DNA of 45,223 nt from Ruaniaceae bacterium KH17 (GTDB lineage: Bacteria; Actinomycetota; Actinomycetes; Actinomycetales; Actinomycetaceae), in NCBI GenBank assembly GCA_900199505.1, contig FZQV01000021.1, positions 1 to 45,223 of the forward strand, given 5' to 3'. A model generated the notes under the pieces. The model was not told the origin of the DNA. It searched no databases and worked only from the letters and a program-made list of their open reading frames with translations. A program made the translations under genes and the position numbers. Each line of letters begins with the position of its first letter. Positions within the stretch are counted from its first letter, which is position 1. This document shows positions 34,459-42,269 of this stretch, one piece after another.

Positions 34459-34557
34459 ATGGGCTCGGTCATCAAGAAGCGCCGCGCGCGCATGGCGAAG
34501 AAGAAGCACCGCAAGAGGCTTCGTAAGACTCGCCACCAGCGTCGCAACAAGAAGTAG
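34459..34557 (+). CDS. 30S ribosomal protein bS22 (AURKAIP1/COX24 domain)
   Basis: A 32-residue very basic protein, MGSVIKKRRARMAKKKHRKR followed by LRKTRHQRRNKK. This is the sequence of the small actinobacterial ribosomal protein bS22, also called the AURKAIP1/COX24 domain protein, which sits near the decoding centre of the 30S subunit. It is too short for ordinary gene finding. ATG 34459 follows a strong GGAAAGGGAG, with a -10 at 34415 and a hairpin terminator at 34569-34588, so it is an independent transcription unit. Confidence 0.95.
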   Translation: MGSVIKKRRARMAKKKHRKRLRKTRHQRRNKK

Positions 34558-34568
34558 GCGAGAGACAG

Positions 34569-34588
34569 GGCCCGGAGAAGTCCGGGCC
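34569..34588 (+). terminator. hairpin terminator after bS22
   Basis: GGCCCGGA-GAAG-TCCGGGCC, a perfect eight-base-pair stem with a tetraloop, is followed by the weak U-tract ATTGTCGT. Confidence 0.6.
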
Positions 34589-34712
34589 ATTGTCGTCTCA
34601 AGGGCACGCTCCAGTCGCGAGTGGTTGTCGCTCTGGCGTCTCGGCCGCCCGGCGCGCCAGAGCCGCAACCACTTCGGCGAGGGGCCGCGACTGATGCAGA
34701 GGAGGGTCTCCC

Positions 34713-34973
34713 GTGGCGAACGGCGAACCGCGCGTGGTGGTCTACACCCGCGAGGGCTGCCATCTGTGCGACGTGGCGATCGCCGTTGTGGAGCAGATTT
34801 GTGCCGATCGCGGTGAGGACTTCGTCACGATCGATATCGATTCCGTGCCCTCACTCCAGGCGCGCTACACGGCGGATGTTCCCGTCATCTCGGTCGACGG
34901 CGTCTTGATCGCCCGCTGGCGAGTCCAGCCCCGAGAGCTCATCAAGGCTCTGAAGAAGCGGCGCGGACACTAG
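34713..34973 (+). CDS. glutaredoxin family protein
   Basis: An 86-residue thioredoxin-fold protein with the redox motif GCHLC (Cys17, Cys20) after the first strand VVVYTREG. The cis-proline region is ADVPVISVDG. It is probably a thiol-disulfide exchange protein of the DUF836/glutaredoxin-like group. The partner is unknown. The GTG at 34713 follows GAGGAGGG. The stop lies inside the 60-base hairpin at 34970-35029. Confidence 0.85.
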   Translation: MANGEPRVVVYTREGCHLCDVAIAVVEQICADRGEDFVTIDIDSVPSLQARYTADVPVISVDGVLIARWRVQPRELIKALKKRRGH

Positions 34974-35029
34974 GGTGTGTCTCCCTATTCCACGGCTACT
35001 ACGCCGCTGGATAAGGAGACACGCCCTAG
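34970..35029. repeat. 60-base hairpin at the glutaredoxin stop
   Basis: Outer arms CTAGGGTGTGTCTCC and GGAGACACGCCCTAG pair over 15 bases with one G-U type mismatch. Inner TCCA/TGGA and GGC/GCC continue the stem to a TACTAC loop. It could be a terminator, a solitary palindromic element, or a small miniature transposon. No second copy is in the window. Confidence 0.7.
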
Positions 35030-35203
35030 CCACCCGGCTTTTCCGCACAATCCCGCCGCGAGATCAGGATCCCGTCCACGCTTCTGCCCGTGACCCGGAG
35101 ATTGCGTCCCTGGCCTCCTAAGTGGCGGGTTTGGCGGGACGTCGACGCAACTTGTGGAGGTCTCGCGAAAGAGCGGGGCCATAGGCCAAAAGCGGGGCCA
35201 TGC

Positions 35204-35223
35204 GATATAGTTGAACACTCAAC
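35204..35223. promoter_or_regulatory. MarR promoter and operator
   Basis: GATATA/TATAGT (35204-35211) looks like a -10. GTTGA (35210-35214) and TCAAC (35219-35223) form the TTGA-N4-TCAA palindrome typical of MarR sites and overlap it, suggesting autoregulation. Upstream, AGCGGGGCCAT occurs twice (from about 35172 and 35191). Confidence 0.5.
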
Positions 35224-35237
35224 AATAGGGAGGAACA

Positions 35238-35702
35238 ATGGAACCGCGGTGGCTTTCTGAGGCCGATCAGGTGGTCTGGCGCGAGTATCTGCGCGCCACG
35301 CTCACGGTCCGTGAGGCTCTCGAGCGCGAGCTGCTCAACGAGGCCGGGCTGTCGCTCAACGAGTACGAGGTGCTCGTGGTGCTCTCCGAACAGCCCGATC
35401 GCCGGATCCGTATGTCCACCCTTGCGGAGGAGCTCGTCAACTCCCGCTCGCGCCTCTCGCACACCATCGGCCGCATGGAGAAGCGTGGCCTCGTGGATCG
35501 TGAGTCCTGCACGAAGGACGGTCGCGGCGTGTACTGCGGCCTCACGGATGAGGGCTATGAGGTGCTCGTGGCTGCCGCGCCACACCACGTGGAGTCCGTA
35601 CGCCGCCACATCTTCGACCGGCTCACGCCGGAGGACATCGCAGCCCTCGGCGCCGTGCTCCCAAAGCTTGGCACGAGCTACGATGGGGCCGAAGGAAGCT
35701 GA
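35238..35702 (+). CDS. MarR-family transcriptional regulator
   Basis: A 154-residue winged-helix dimer protein of the MarR family. The recognition region reads SLNEYEVLVVLSEQPDRRIR, then MSTLAEELVNSRSRLSHTIG with the wing around CTKDGRGVYCGLTDEG. Ligand and targets are unknown. Two Cys flank the wing (Cys91, Cys100), so thiol sensing is possible, but that is inference. ATG 35238 follows AGGGAGG. A palindrome over the promoter at 35210-35223 suggests autorepression. Confidence 0.88.
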   Translation: MEPRWLSEADQVVWREYLRATLTVREALERELLNEAGLSLNEYEVLVVLSEQPDRRIRMSTLAEELVNSRSRLSHTIGRMEKRGLVDRESCTKDGRGVYCGLTDEGYEVLVAAAPHHVESVRRHIFDRLTPEDIAALGAVLPKLGTSYDGAEGS

Positions 35703-35708
35703 GCAACG

Positions 35709-35714
35709 TAACCT
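35709..35714 (+). promoter_or_regulatory. -10-like TAACCT, leaderless phosphatase gene
   Basis: TAACCT ends six bases before ATG 35721, in the 18-base gap after the MarR gene. Confidence 0.45.
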
Positions 35715-35720
35715 AGAGCC

Positions 35721-36395
35721 ATGGCCTACTCGACCGTTCACGTGATGCGCCACGGCGAGGTGCACAACCCCGACGGCGTGCTCTACGGGCGCCTGCCTGG
35801 ATACCGGCTCTCGGAGCGAGGCAATGAGATGGCACGGCGGGTCGCCGAGGTCCTGTCCGACGGCGATCACGACATTCGGGCCGTCGTCGCCAGCCCCCTG
35901 CAACGCGCCCAAGAGACGGCCCGGCCCACAGCCGAGGCATTCGGGCTGGAGTTGCGTTCGGACGCCGATCTGATCGAAGCCGGGAACTCGTTCGAGGGGA
36001 TGCAGGTCAACAGGAACCTCGCCAAGCTCGCACTGCCGCGTTTCTGGCCACGCTACGTCAACCCGTTCCAGCCCTCGTGGGGTGAGCCATACGTGGATAT
36101 CCGCGACCGTATGGCCCGCGCAGTTCGGCACTGCCTCGACCTCGTTCCCGAGGGTGGTGAAGTGCTCGCCGTGTCACATCAACTCCCGGTGTGGACGTTG
36201 CGCCGCTTCCTCGACGGCAAGCCGCTTGCGCACGATCCGAGGCGCCGCGAATGCGCGCTCGCCTCACTGACCTCGCTCACCTTCGATCATCGCCGCCTCG
36301 TCGCCCTCACCTACTGGGAGCCGGCCGCGGACATCGTGGCACGCTCCCTTGACATGGTCCCGGGCACCTCCGGTGCAAAGACCGCTGGCACATGA
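35721..36395 (+). CDS. histidine phosphatase family protein
   Basis: A 224-residue member of the histidine phosphatase (phosphoglycerate mutase-like) superfamily. It has the catalytic VMRHGEVHNP near the N-terminus (His10), LSERGNEMARRV, ASPLQRAQETA and the second catalytic His in LAVSHQLPVW. Substrate is unknown. In actinobacteria such a gene commonly precedes the cytochrome c maturation genes, as here. Its stop overlaps an ATG (36392) in frame with the TlpA-like gene. Confidence 0.88.
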   Translation: MAYSTVHVMRHGEVHNPDGVLYGRLPGYRLSERGNEMARRVAEVLSDGDHDIRAVVASPLQRAQETARPTAEAFGLELRSDADLIEAGNSFEGMQVNRNLAKLALPRFWPRYVNPFQPSWGEPYVDIRDRMARAVRHCLDLVPEGGEVLAVSHQLPVWTLRRFLDGKPLAHDPRRRECALASLTSLTFDHRRLVALTYWEPAADIVARSLDMVPGTSGAKTAGT

Positions 36396-37060
36396 CAGGG
36401 ACTCGCTCGGCGTCACGCGTCTCGTCATACTGCGCGAAGTCGCAGGATCCACAACGTACTTATCACCGGCTCCACTCCTGGACTCTGAAACTTCGCTCCG
36501 CTCCGCGCAGAATGACGATTCTGGTCGTGGCGCTGTTGATGGTCACCGTGACCGCCTGCACGCCGCCCACCACGGATTCGGGCGGGGCGGGCTACACCGC
36601 CGGTGACGGCTCCTACACCACGTGGGACGTGGCCGATCGCGGCGAGGCCGTGGAGCTCGCGGGTGAAACCTTCCAGGGTGATGCCGTGGACCTCGCGGAC
36701 TTCCAGGGCGAGCTCGTGGTGATCAACTTCTGGTACGCGGGCTGCCCGCCGTGCCGCGCCGAGGCCCCGGACCTCGCCGCGATCTACGAGGATTACCCCG
36801 AGATCCACATGCTCGGCATCAACCCGCGCGACGACGCCGGCACGGCCGAGGCCTTCGAACGCTCCTTCGAGGTTCCCTACCCGAGCATCTGGGACAAGGA
36901 CGCCGCGGGTGTCGCCGCCATGCAGGGCAAGGTGCCGTTGCAGGCGATGCCCACCACCGTGGTGTTGGACCGCGAAGGCCGCGTGGCCGCGCGTATCCTC
37001 GGCCAGATCGAACCCTCCCTCCTGCGTGGCCTGATCGACGACGTGGCGGCGGAGGTATGA
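36392..37060 (+). CDS. TlpA/ResA-like thiol-disulfide lipoprotein
   Basis: A membrane-anchored thioredoxin-fold reductant for apocytochrome c. The redox motif is NFWYAGCPPCRAEAP. A lipobox VTVTAC follows the hydrophobic segment ILVVALLMVTV. Two starts compete. ATG 36392 overlaps the phosphatase stop (ATGA) and gives 222 residues, with a 40-residue Arg-rich leader encoded largely by a family 1 repeat. ATG 36512 lies at the right end of that repeat (its CGCAGAATGAC terminus) and gives 182 residues, but with no charged n-region and no ribosome binding site. I list the longer form. ccdA follows with a four-base overlap. Confidence 0.85.
   Translation: MTGTRSASRVSSYCAKSQDPQRTYHRLHSWTLKLRSAPRRMTILVVALLMVTVTACTPPTTDSGGAGYTAGDGSYTTWDVADRGEAVELAGETFQGDAVDLADFQGELVVINFWYAGCPPCRAEAPDLAAIYEDYPEIHMLGINPRDDAGTAEAFERSFEVPYPSIWDKDAAGVAAMQGKVPLQAMPTTVVLDREGRVAARILGQIEPSLLRGLIDDVAAEV
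36424..36516. repeat. family 1 two-hairpin element, copy G, at the TlpA-like N-terminus
   Basis: Begins GTCATACTGCGCGAAGTCGC and ends CGCGCAGAATGAC. Its 93 bases equal 31 codons, and it is stop-free in the frame of the TlpA-like gene. The terminal AATGAC supplies an in-frame ATG. Confidence 0.85.
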
Positions 37061-37812
37061 GCGATCCAGGTGCCCTCGTCGCGAGCGGACCGTTGATCGC
37101 GGCACTCGGCGTTGCGCTACTCGCCGGACTCGCCTCCTTCGCCTCGCCCTGCGTGCTTCCCCTCATCCCCGGCTACGTGGGCTACCTCGGTGGGGTGGCC
37201 GGATCGCCGTCGGGAAGGAAGGTCTCCGAACCCGTGACGGGGCGGGTGGCGCTCGGCTCGCTCCTCTTTGTGCTCGGCTTCACGGTGGTGTTCGTGGCCT
37301 TCGGTGTCGCCTTCGCTGCCGCCGGTGCCTGGCTCGCGCCGTATCTGGACGTGATCATGCGGGTGGCCGGCGTGGTGGTGATCGTGCTCGGCCTCGGGTT
37401 TCTTGGCTACATTCCGTTCCTCCAGAAGGAGGCGAAGATCCACGCTACGCCCAAGTTCGGCCTGATCGGCGCGCCACTCCTCGGCGCCACGTTCGCGCTC
37501 GGCTGGGCGCCGTGTATGGGCCCCACGCTCGCCGCGGTCCTGACCCTCTCGCTCGGCGGTGCGAACCCCGGCCGCGGGGCACTACTTGCGTTCGTCTACT
37601 GCCTGGGGCTCGGCGTGCCATTCATTGTGCTCGCGATCGTTTTCGCGAAGACCTCGCGCACGTGGGGCTGGCTGTCGAAGCATCGCCGTGCGATCTCGAA
37701 GGTGGGCGGCGGGCTACTGATTCTGGTGGGCCTGCTCCTCGTGACTGGCGTGTGGGGCAACCTGACAGCACTCATGCAAGGCTGGATCGGCTCAACGAGT
37801 ACGGTGCTGTGA
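37057..37812 (+). CDS. ccdA: cytochrome c biogenesis protein CcdA
   Basis: CcdA carries reducing power across the membrane to the TlpA/ResA lipoprotein. The 251-residue protein has about six membrane segments. It has the two conserved Cys in FASPCVLPLIPGYVGYL and GWAPCMGPTLAA. ATG 37057 follows GGCGGAGG and overlaps the upstream stop. The stop overlaps the resB start by one base (TGATG). These overlaps show a single operon. Confidence 0.95.
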   Translation: MSDPGALVASGPLIAALGVALLAGLASFASPCVLPLIPGYVGYLGGVAGSPSGRKVSEPVTGRVALGSLLFVLGFTVVFVAFGVAFAAAGAWLAPYLDVIMRVAGVVVIVLGLGFLGYIPFLQKEAKIHATPKFGLIGAPLLGATFALGWAPCMGPTLAAVLTLSLGGANPGRGALLAFVYCLGLGVPFIVLAIVFAKTSRTWGWLSKHRRAISKVGGGLLILVGLLLVTGVWGNLTALMQGWIGSTSTVL

Positions 37813-39311
37813 TGGTCTGGATTCGCTGGGCGTGGCGCCAGCTCACCTCGATGCGTGTAGCACTGCTGTTGCTGCTGTTCCTCGCGGTGGCCGCGCTGCC
37901 CGGCTCGATAGTGCCGCAACGCGCGCACGATCCTGCGGGCGTGGCCGAACTCCTCGTGAACTACCCTTCGCTCGGGCTCTGGCTGGACCGGCTCGGTTTC
38001 TTCAACGTGTATTCCTCGCCGTGGTTCATGGCCGTCTACTCGTTGCTCTTCATCTCCTTGATCGGCTGCATCATTCCGCGAATCAAGCAGCACATCCAGG
38101 CGTTGTTCTCGCCGCCGCCGCGCGTGCCCTCGCGCCTCGCCCGTTTCCCCGAGCGCCGCGAGTTCGTGACGGACGCCGAGCCCGCGCACGTCTACGACGC
38201 GGTGCGCGCGACGGCCCGTCCCTGGTACCGCGTCAACGTCACCGAGGACGGTCTCTCGGCGGAGCGTGGCTACGTGCGCGAGTCCGGCAACATCCTGTTC
38301 CACCTGGCACTCCTGGGCGTGCTGCTCGTGTTCGCCTGGGGCCAGTTGGTCAGCTACTCGGCACAGAAGGTCGTGGTCGAAGGGGAGTCCTTCGCCAACT
38401 CGGTGGTGGATTTCGACTCCTACATCCCCGGTGGTCTCGTGGATCCGTCCGGACTCGAACCATTCCGGCTGCGGCTCGATTCGCTCGATACCGCGTTCAG
38501 TTCCACCGGCGCACCCGAGGGATTCACCGCCCACGTGACGCTCACGGACCAGGCCGGGGGGACGTCGTCGGCGGAGATCAAGCCCAACGAACCATTGCGC
38601 CTCGGTGGCACCTCCGTGTTCCTCTCGGGCAACGGTTATGCGCCACGGATCGAAGTACGGGACGCGGACGGCAATCTCGCGTTCTCCGGCGCCGTGCCGT
38701 TCCTGCCACAGGACACGGTGTACCGCTCCGAGGGCGTGATCAAGGTCCCGGATGTCACGAGCGGCGATCAGCTCGGCTTCTCCGGGGAGCTCCTCCCGAC
38801 GGCGTTGGAGCAGGACGGCATGCTGCGTTCCGTTCACCCCTCCGCCTCGAATCCGCTGCTGCTGCTGCACGTGTACCACGGCGATCTGGGGCTCGACGAC
38901 GGGATCCCGCAGAACGTGTACCGGCTCACCACCGACGCAATGGAGCAGTTGAGTGGGGACGACGGCGAACCGCTCGTGATCGGACTGGCCCCCGGTGACA
39001 CGGTGGAACTGCCGGACGGGCTCGGCTCGATCACGTTCGTAGACCTGCCCAAGTTTGCCTCGGTGGATATCCGGCATGATCCCACGCTCGGGTGGCTGCT
39101 GGGCGCGGTCTCGCTGGCGTTCCTGGGGATGGTGGCCTCCCTCTTCACGCCGCGCCGCCGCGTCTGGGTGGAGGCAACCGCCCTGCCCGAGGGCGGGACA
39201 GCAGTGGAGGCCGCCGGACTCTCGCGCGGCACTGACGTGGGACTTGGGGCAGACTTAGACTCACTACTGGCACGGATCGATCTCCGAGAGGATCTCAATG
39301 GAAAGCCTTGA
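37812..39311 (+). CDS. resB: cytochrome c biogenesis protein ResB
   Basis: ResB (Ccs1) forms with CcsB the system II machine that exports heme and attaches it to apocytochrome c. The 499-residue protein has N-terminal membrane segments at about 15-35 and 68-92 and a third at about 157-180. A large extracytoplasmic domain follows, with a final segment near 430-450. RGYVRESGNILFHLALLGVL is a good family match. ATG 37812 overlaps ccdA, and the end overlaps ccsB by 14 bases. Confidence 0.93.
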   Translation: MVWIRWAWRQLTSMRVALLLLLFLAVAALPGSIVPQRAHDPAGVAELLVNYPSLGLWLDRLGFFNVYSSPWFMAVYSLLFISLIGCIIPRIKQHIQALFSPPPRVPSRLARFPERREFVTDAEPAHVYDAVRATARPWYRVNVTEDGLSAERGYVRESGNILFHLALLGVLLVFAWGQLVSYSAQKVVVEGESFANSVVDFDSYIPGGLVDPSGLEPFRLRLDSLDTAFSSTGAPEGFTAHVTLTDQAGGTSSAEIKPNEPLRLGGTSVFLSGNGYAPRIEVRDADGNLAFSGAVPFLPQDTVYRSEGVIKVPDVTSGDQLGFSGELLPTALEQDGMLRSVHPSASNPLLLLHVYHGDLGLDDGIPQNVYRLTTDAMEQLSGDDGEPLVIGLAPGDTVELPDGLGSITFVDLPKFASVDIRHDPTLGWLLGAVSLAFLGMVASLFTPRRRVWVEATALPEGGTAVEAAGLSRGTDVGLGADLDSLLARIDLREDLNGKP

Positions 39312-40269
39312 GCAGGTATCGCTGCTGGTCATCTGGGCCGCAATGATCTCCTACGCGATCGCGCTTGTTGCCTTCGCGGTGGACGTCTCCTCGCTTCGAG
39401 CGGATCGCGATGAGAGTGGTGCCGTGATCAAGCGATCCCGCCGGGCCGCGTCCGCCGTGGCCGCCGCCGACGAGCCAGGGGACACACTCGTTGAGGCGCC
39501 GCCGGTTGAGTCCGAGCCGCCTGCGGATATCCCGCGCGGAAAGGCAATCGGTATCGCGACCGCCACACTCTGGCTCGGCTTCGCCTTCCACGTGATCGGC
39601 GTGGTCACGCGCGCGATCGCCGCTGGGCACGTGCCGTGGTCCAACCTGTATGAACTTACGATCACCGTGACCGCCGTGATCGTGGCGATCTATCTCGTGC
39701 TCGACCGCACGTACAATTTGCGCTTCCTCGGCATCATCGTGACGTTGCCGCTTCTGCTCGGGCTCGGCGCGGCCGTACACATCTTCTACCGCGAAGTCGA
39801 GGGCATCCCACCGATCCTCGACAGCGTGTGGCTGATTATCCACGTCGCGGCGGCCGTCAGTGCGATCGCCGTCTTTGCGATCGCGGCGCTCCTTGCCGTG
39901 CTACAACTCTCGGTGTCCACCGGCTGGGCGAAGACCAACCGATGGCTCGCCCAACTGCCCGACGCCGATCTGTTGGAACGTGTCTCGTACCGGTTTGCCG
40001 CCGTCGGGTTTGTGTTGTGGACCTTCACGCTCGTGGCCGGTGCGATTTGGGCGAACGATGCGTGGAGCCGCCCGTGGGGCTGGGACGCCAAGGAAGTGTG
40101 GACCTTCGTGATCTGGGTGATCTACGCGGCCTACCTGCACGCCCGCGCGACTCGCGGCTGGGACGGCCGCCGCGCGGCGATTCTCGTGCTGATCGGATTC
40201 ATGGCCGTGGTCGCGAACATGACGATCGTCAACTACATGTTCACCACGAAGCACGGCTACGCGGGGTAG
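39298..40269 (+). CDS. ccsB: cytochrome c biogenesis protein CcsB (ResC)
   Basis: CcsB is the heme-handling subunit of system II cytochrome c maturation. The 323-residue membrane protein has about eight hydrophobic segments. The tryptophan-rich heme-binding loop reads RPWGWDAKEVWTFVIWVIYA. VPWSNLYELTITV and conserved His residues (VHIFYRE, IIHVAAA, LHARATRGWDGRRA) are also present. A hydrophilic Ala/Glu/Pro-rich loop at about 45-78 is typical of actinobacteria. ATG 39298 has GAGAGGA nine bases upstream. Confidence 0.95.
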   Translation: MESLEQVSLLVIWAAMISYAIALVAFAVDVSSLRADRDESGAVIKRSRRAASAVAAADEPGDTLVEAPPVESEPPADIPRGKAIGIATATLWLGFAFHVIGVVTRAIAAGHVPWSNLYELTITVTAVIVAIYLVLDRTYNLRFLGIIVTLPLLLGLGAAVHIFYREVEGIPPILDSVWLIIHVAAAVSAIAVFAIAALLAVLQLSVSTGWAKTNRWLAQLPDADLLERVSYRFAAVGFVLWTFTLVAGAIWANDAWSRPWGWDAKEVWTFVIWVIYAAYLHARATRGWDGRRAAILVLIGFMAVVANMTIVNYMFTTKHGYAG

Positions 40270-40292
40270 CTTCTCGATTCGCCGGATCATCC

Positions 40293-40392
40293 GTCATTCG
40301 GCGGCCGCGAAGCGGCTCGCAGAATCCAGGCCGTTGTTCCAGAGTGTGTTCCTGGATCCCGACTCCGGGCGTTGCCCTCCACGCAGGATGAC
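40293..40392. repeat. family 1 two-hairpin element, copy H
   Basis: Begins GTCATTCGGCGGCCGCGAAG and ends CGCAGGATGAC, with inner GCAGAATCCAGG and TTCCTGGATCCC. It lies between convergent ccsB and the PLDc_N gene. Its left arm most resembles copy A. Confidence 0.8.
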
Positions 40393-40404
40393 GGATCGGG
40401 GTGA

Positions 40405-40737
40405 TTACCCTTCGGCGTCGTCCCCTTGAGCCTCACGCTCGGCCTTCATCCGCTCGTGGTAGGCCTTGCGTGCCTGCCAGTCGAGGTCGGCGAGAAACTC
40501 GGGATCGTCGTCGGGGGCCACGGGGCCGGTGCGGCGTGCGCCGCCCGAGGCGATTCCCTTCGAACGCGAGACGATCAGCCAGGCGATCGCGCCGATCACC
40601 GGCACGGCAATGATCAGTAGCACCCAGACTTCCTTAGGCGGCCCCGGCGGCACCGCGTGACGCGGCGTGCGGATGCAATCGATCAGCGCGAAGACGATCA
40701 GCGCAACACCGAGCACGATAGGAAGGACGCGGGCCAT
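40405..40737 (-). CDS. PLDc_N-domain membrane protein
   Basis: A 110-residue protein with two membrane segments at about 5-22 and 38-58. Between them is the PLDc_N motif pattern (ALIDCIRTPRHAVPPGPPKE). The cytoplasmic tail is charged (DDDPEFLADLDWQARKAYHE). Function is unknown. The family is common next to cytochrome maturation and DUF4229 genes in actinobacteria. ATG 40737 has TACAAT six bases upstream. Confidence 0.88.
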   Translation of the reverse strand: MARVLPIVLGVALIVFALIDCIRTPRHAVPPGPPKEVWVLLIIAVPVIGAIAWLIVSRSKGIASGGARRTGPVAPDDDPEFLADLDWQARKAYHERMKAEREAQGDDAEG

Positions 40738-40743
40738 GGAACG

Positions 40744-40749
40744 ATTGTA
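40744..40749 (-). promoter_or_regulatory. -10 hexamer TACAAT, leaderless PLDc_N gene
   Basis: Minus-strand TACAAT ends six bases before the ATG at 40737. Confidence 0.6.
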
Positions 40750-40887
40750 GTTGCTTACGCGGGCGGCGCCCTCCCTCCGCCCTCCCGTCCCTTCCCGGGC
40801 TTGTGCTCTGGGTGCACGGTGAGGGGCGGTTTTCGGCCCACAGTCATGCATCCAGAGCACAAGTTCGAGGAGTGGGCCGGGCGCGCG

Positions 40888-40893
40888 TAGGCT
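40888..40893 (+). promoter_or_regulatory. -10-like TAGGCT, leaderless DUF4229 gene
   Basis: TAGGCT ends six bases before GTG 40900. Confidence 0.45.
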
Positions 40894-40899
40894 GAGGGC

Positions 40900-41226
40900 G
40901 TGCGGATTCTCACCTACACACTTGCCCGCCTTGGCATCTTTGCGCTCTCACTCGGCGTACTGTACCTGCTCCAGATGCGTGGCTGGCTCCTGGTTCTCGT
41001 GGCACTCGTGGTGACGGCACTCGTCTCCTACATTGCGCTGCCGAAGCTGCGCAATTCGGCGGCCGGTGAGGTACGCGACCTCTCGCTACGCAAGAAGAAG
41101 CCCACCGAGGAGGAGCGCGAAGACGAGCTCATAGAATCCCGTATTGCGGAGTACCGGGATCAGCTCGAGGCCGACGGCGCCCTTCCGGACCGGGCGGACG
41201 AGGAGCCACGCGAGCGGGAGCAGTAG
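40900..41226 (+). CDS. DUF4229 family membrane protein
   Basis: A 108-residue protein with two membrane segments at about 5-24 and 28-48 (TLARLGIFALSLGVLYLL, GWLLVLVALVVTALVSYIAL). A basic stretch LRKKKPTEEEREDE and an acidic helical tail follow. It is recognised as DUF4229 by pattern and by its place beside menA. Function is unknown. Its last 47 codons (41086-41226) lie antisense to the end of menA. Confidence 0.85.
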   Translation: MRILTYTLARLGIFALSLGVLYLLQMRGWLLVLVALVVTALVSYIALPKLRNSAAGEVRDLSLRKKKPTEEEREDELIESRIAEYRDQLEADGALPDRADEEPREREQ

Positions 41227-41952
41227 GAGAACCCCAAGCGCCCACACCGTGGGCACCGCAAGCGCGCCGAGCACGATCGGCACGAGGATCATCAACTCGA
41301 ACGCGCGGCGCGCCCTGGCATCGCCGAGCCGCACGGCAAGCGTCTTCTTGCCTGCCTCGGTATCTGTGGGGATGTCCCGAATGTTGTTGATCATCAGGAT
41401 GGCGCAGGCGATCAGGCCGATCCCAATCGCGCCGAGCCAGGTGGCGAGGCTCGTGGTGCCGGCCTGGGTGTACGTCGTGCCCGCCGTGGCCATCAGCCCG
41501 AAGAAGACGAACACGAAGACCTCGCCGAGGCCCATGTAGCCGTACGGACGGGCGCCACCGGTGTAGAACCAGGCTGCCAGCACGGCGAGCACGCCAAGTG
41601 CGAGGAGCCACCACTGGCCGGTGAGCGCCACAAGGACGAGGCCGAGGACCCCCGCGATGCCGAAGCTCGCGAAGGCCGCGATCTTGACGTTTCGGGGCGC
41701 CGTCTTGCCGCCGCCGGTGAGCCGAGCGGGACCGGTGCGGACATCGTCGGTGCCGCGGACGCCGTCGGAGTAGTCATTGGCGAAGTTCACCCCGATCTGC
41801 AACGCCAGCGCCACGCCGGCCGCGAGCAGCGCGCGCGGGATCGAGGCGGAGCCCAGTGCGTGAGCGGCGAAGGTACCCAGGATCACGGGGGCGAGTGCGG
41901 CGGGGAGGGTGCGCAGGCGCGCGCCTTCAACCCAGTCAGAAAGTGTGGCCAT
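41086..41952 (-). CDS. menA: 1,4-dihydroxy-2-naphthoate polyprenyltransferase MenA
   Basis: MenA attaches the polyprenyl tail to dihydroxynaphthoate, the membrane step of menaquinone synthesis. The 288-residue UbiA-family protein has about eight to nine membrane segments. Its first Asp-rich motif is NFANDYSDGVRGTDD and its second is NNIRDIPTDTEAGKKTLAVR. The final helix LRNTGFYELVFALLLGGLLL is a normal MenA C-terminus, and it is encoded within the overlap with DUF4229. ATG 41952 has TAAGAT eight bases upstream. Confidence 0.95.
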   Translation of the reverse strand: MATLSDWVEGARLRTLPAALAPVILGTFAAHALGSASIPRALLAAGVALALQIGVNFANDYSDGVRGTDDVRTGPARLTGGGKTAPRNVKIAAFASFGIAGVLGLVLVALTGQWWLLALGVLAVLAAWFYTGGARPYGYMGLGEVFVFVFFGLMATAGTTYTQAGTTSLATWLGAIGIGLIACAILMINNIRDIPTDTEAGKKTLAVRLGDARARRAFELMILVPIVLGALAVPTVWALGVLLLLPLAWLLVRPVRKGAVGLELIPVLRNTGFYELVFALLLGGLLLA

Positions 41953-41969
41953 CGCCAGCTATCTTACGT

Positions 41970-42268
41970 GGCCGTGGCGTGCGGTTCACTGCTGGGATGG
42001 TTCGAGGGGATTGGACGGCCGGATTCCCGCGCGTGGCGTGGGCGTGCGGCTCACTGCTGCGGATGGTGCGCGTGACTGGACGGCCGGGTTCCCGCGCGTG
42101 GCGTGAGTGTGCGGTCACTGCTCGGGATGGTGGTGGAGTCGCGGTTGGCGGGATTACAGCATGCCTCGTGCCGTGCGGCCGAGGCTGGGGAGGGTGCGCG
42201 TGATGTGGTTGCCGGATTCCTGCAGCTGGGGTGGGCGTGCGGTTCACTGCTCAGGATGGTTCGAGGGG
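41970..42268. repeat. tandem array of about 65-base units
   Basis: A recurring GTGCGGTTCACTGCTGGGAT core appears at about 41980, 42045, 42109 and 42238, with a decayed copy near 42175. That makes about five units with a period of 64-65 bases. Units 1 and 2 also share GGACGGCCGGATTCCCGCGC. The array lies between menA and menE and has no credible reading frame. Confidence 0.75.
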
Positions 42269-42269
42269 A

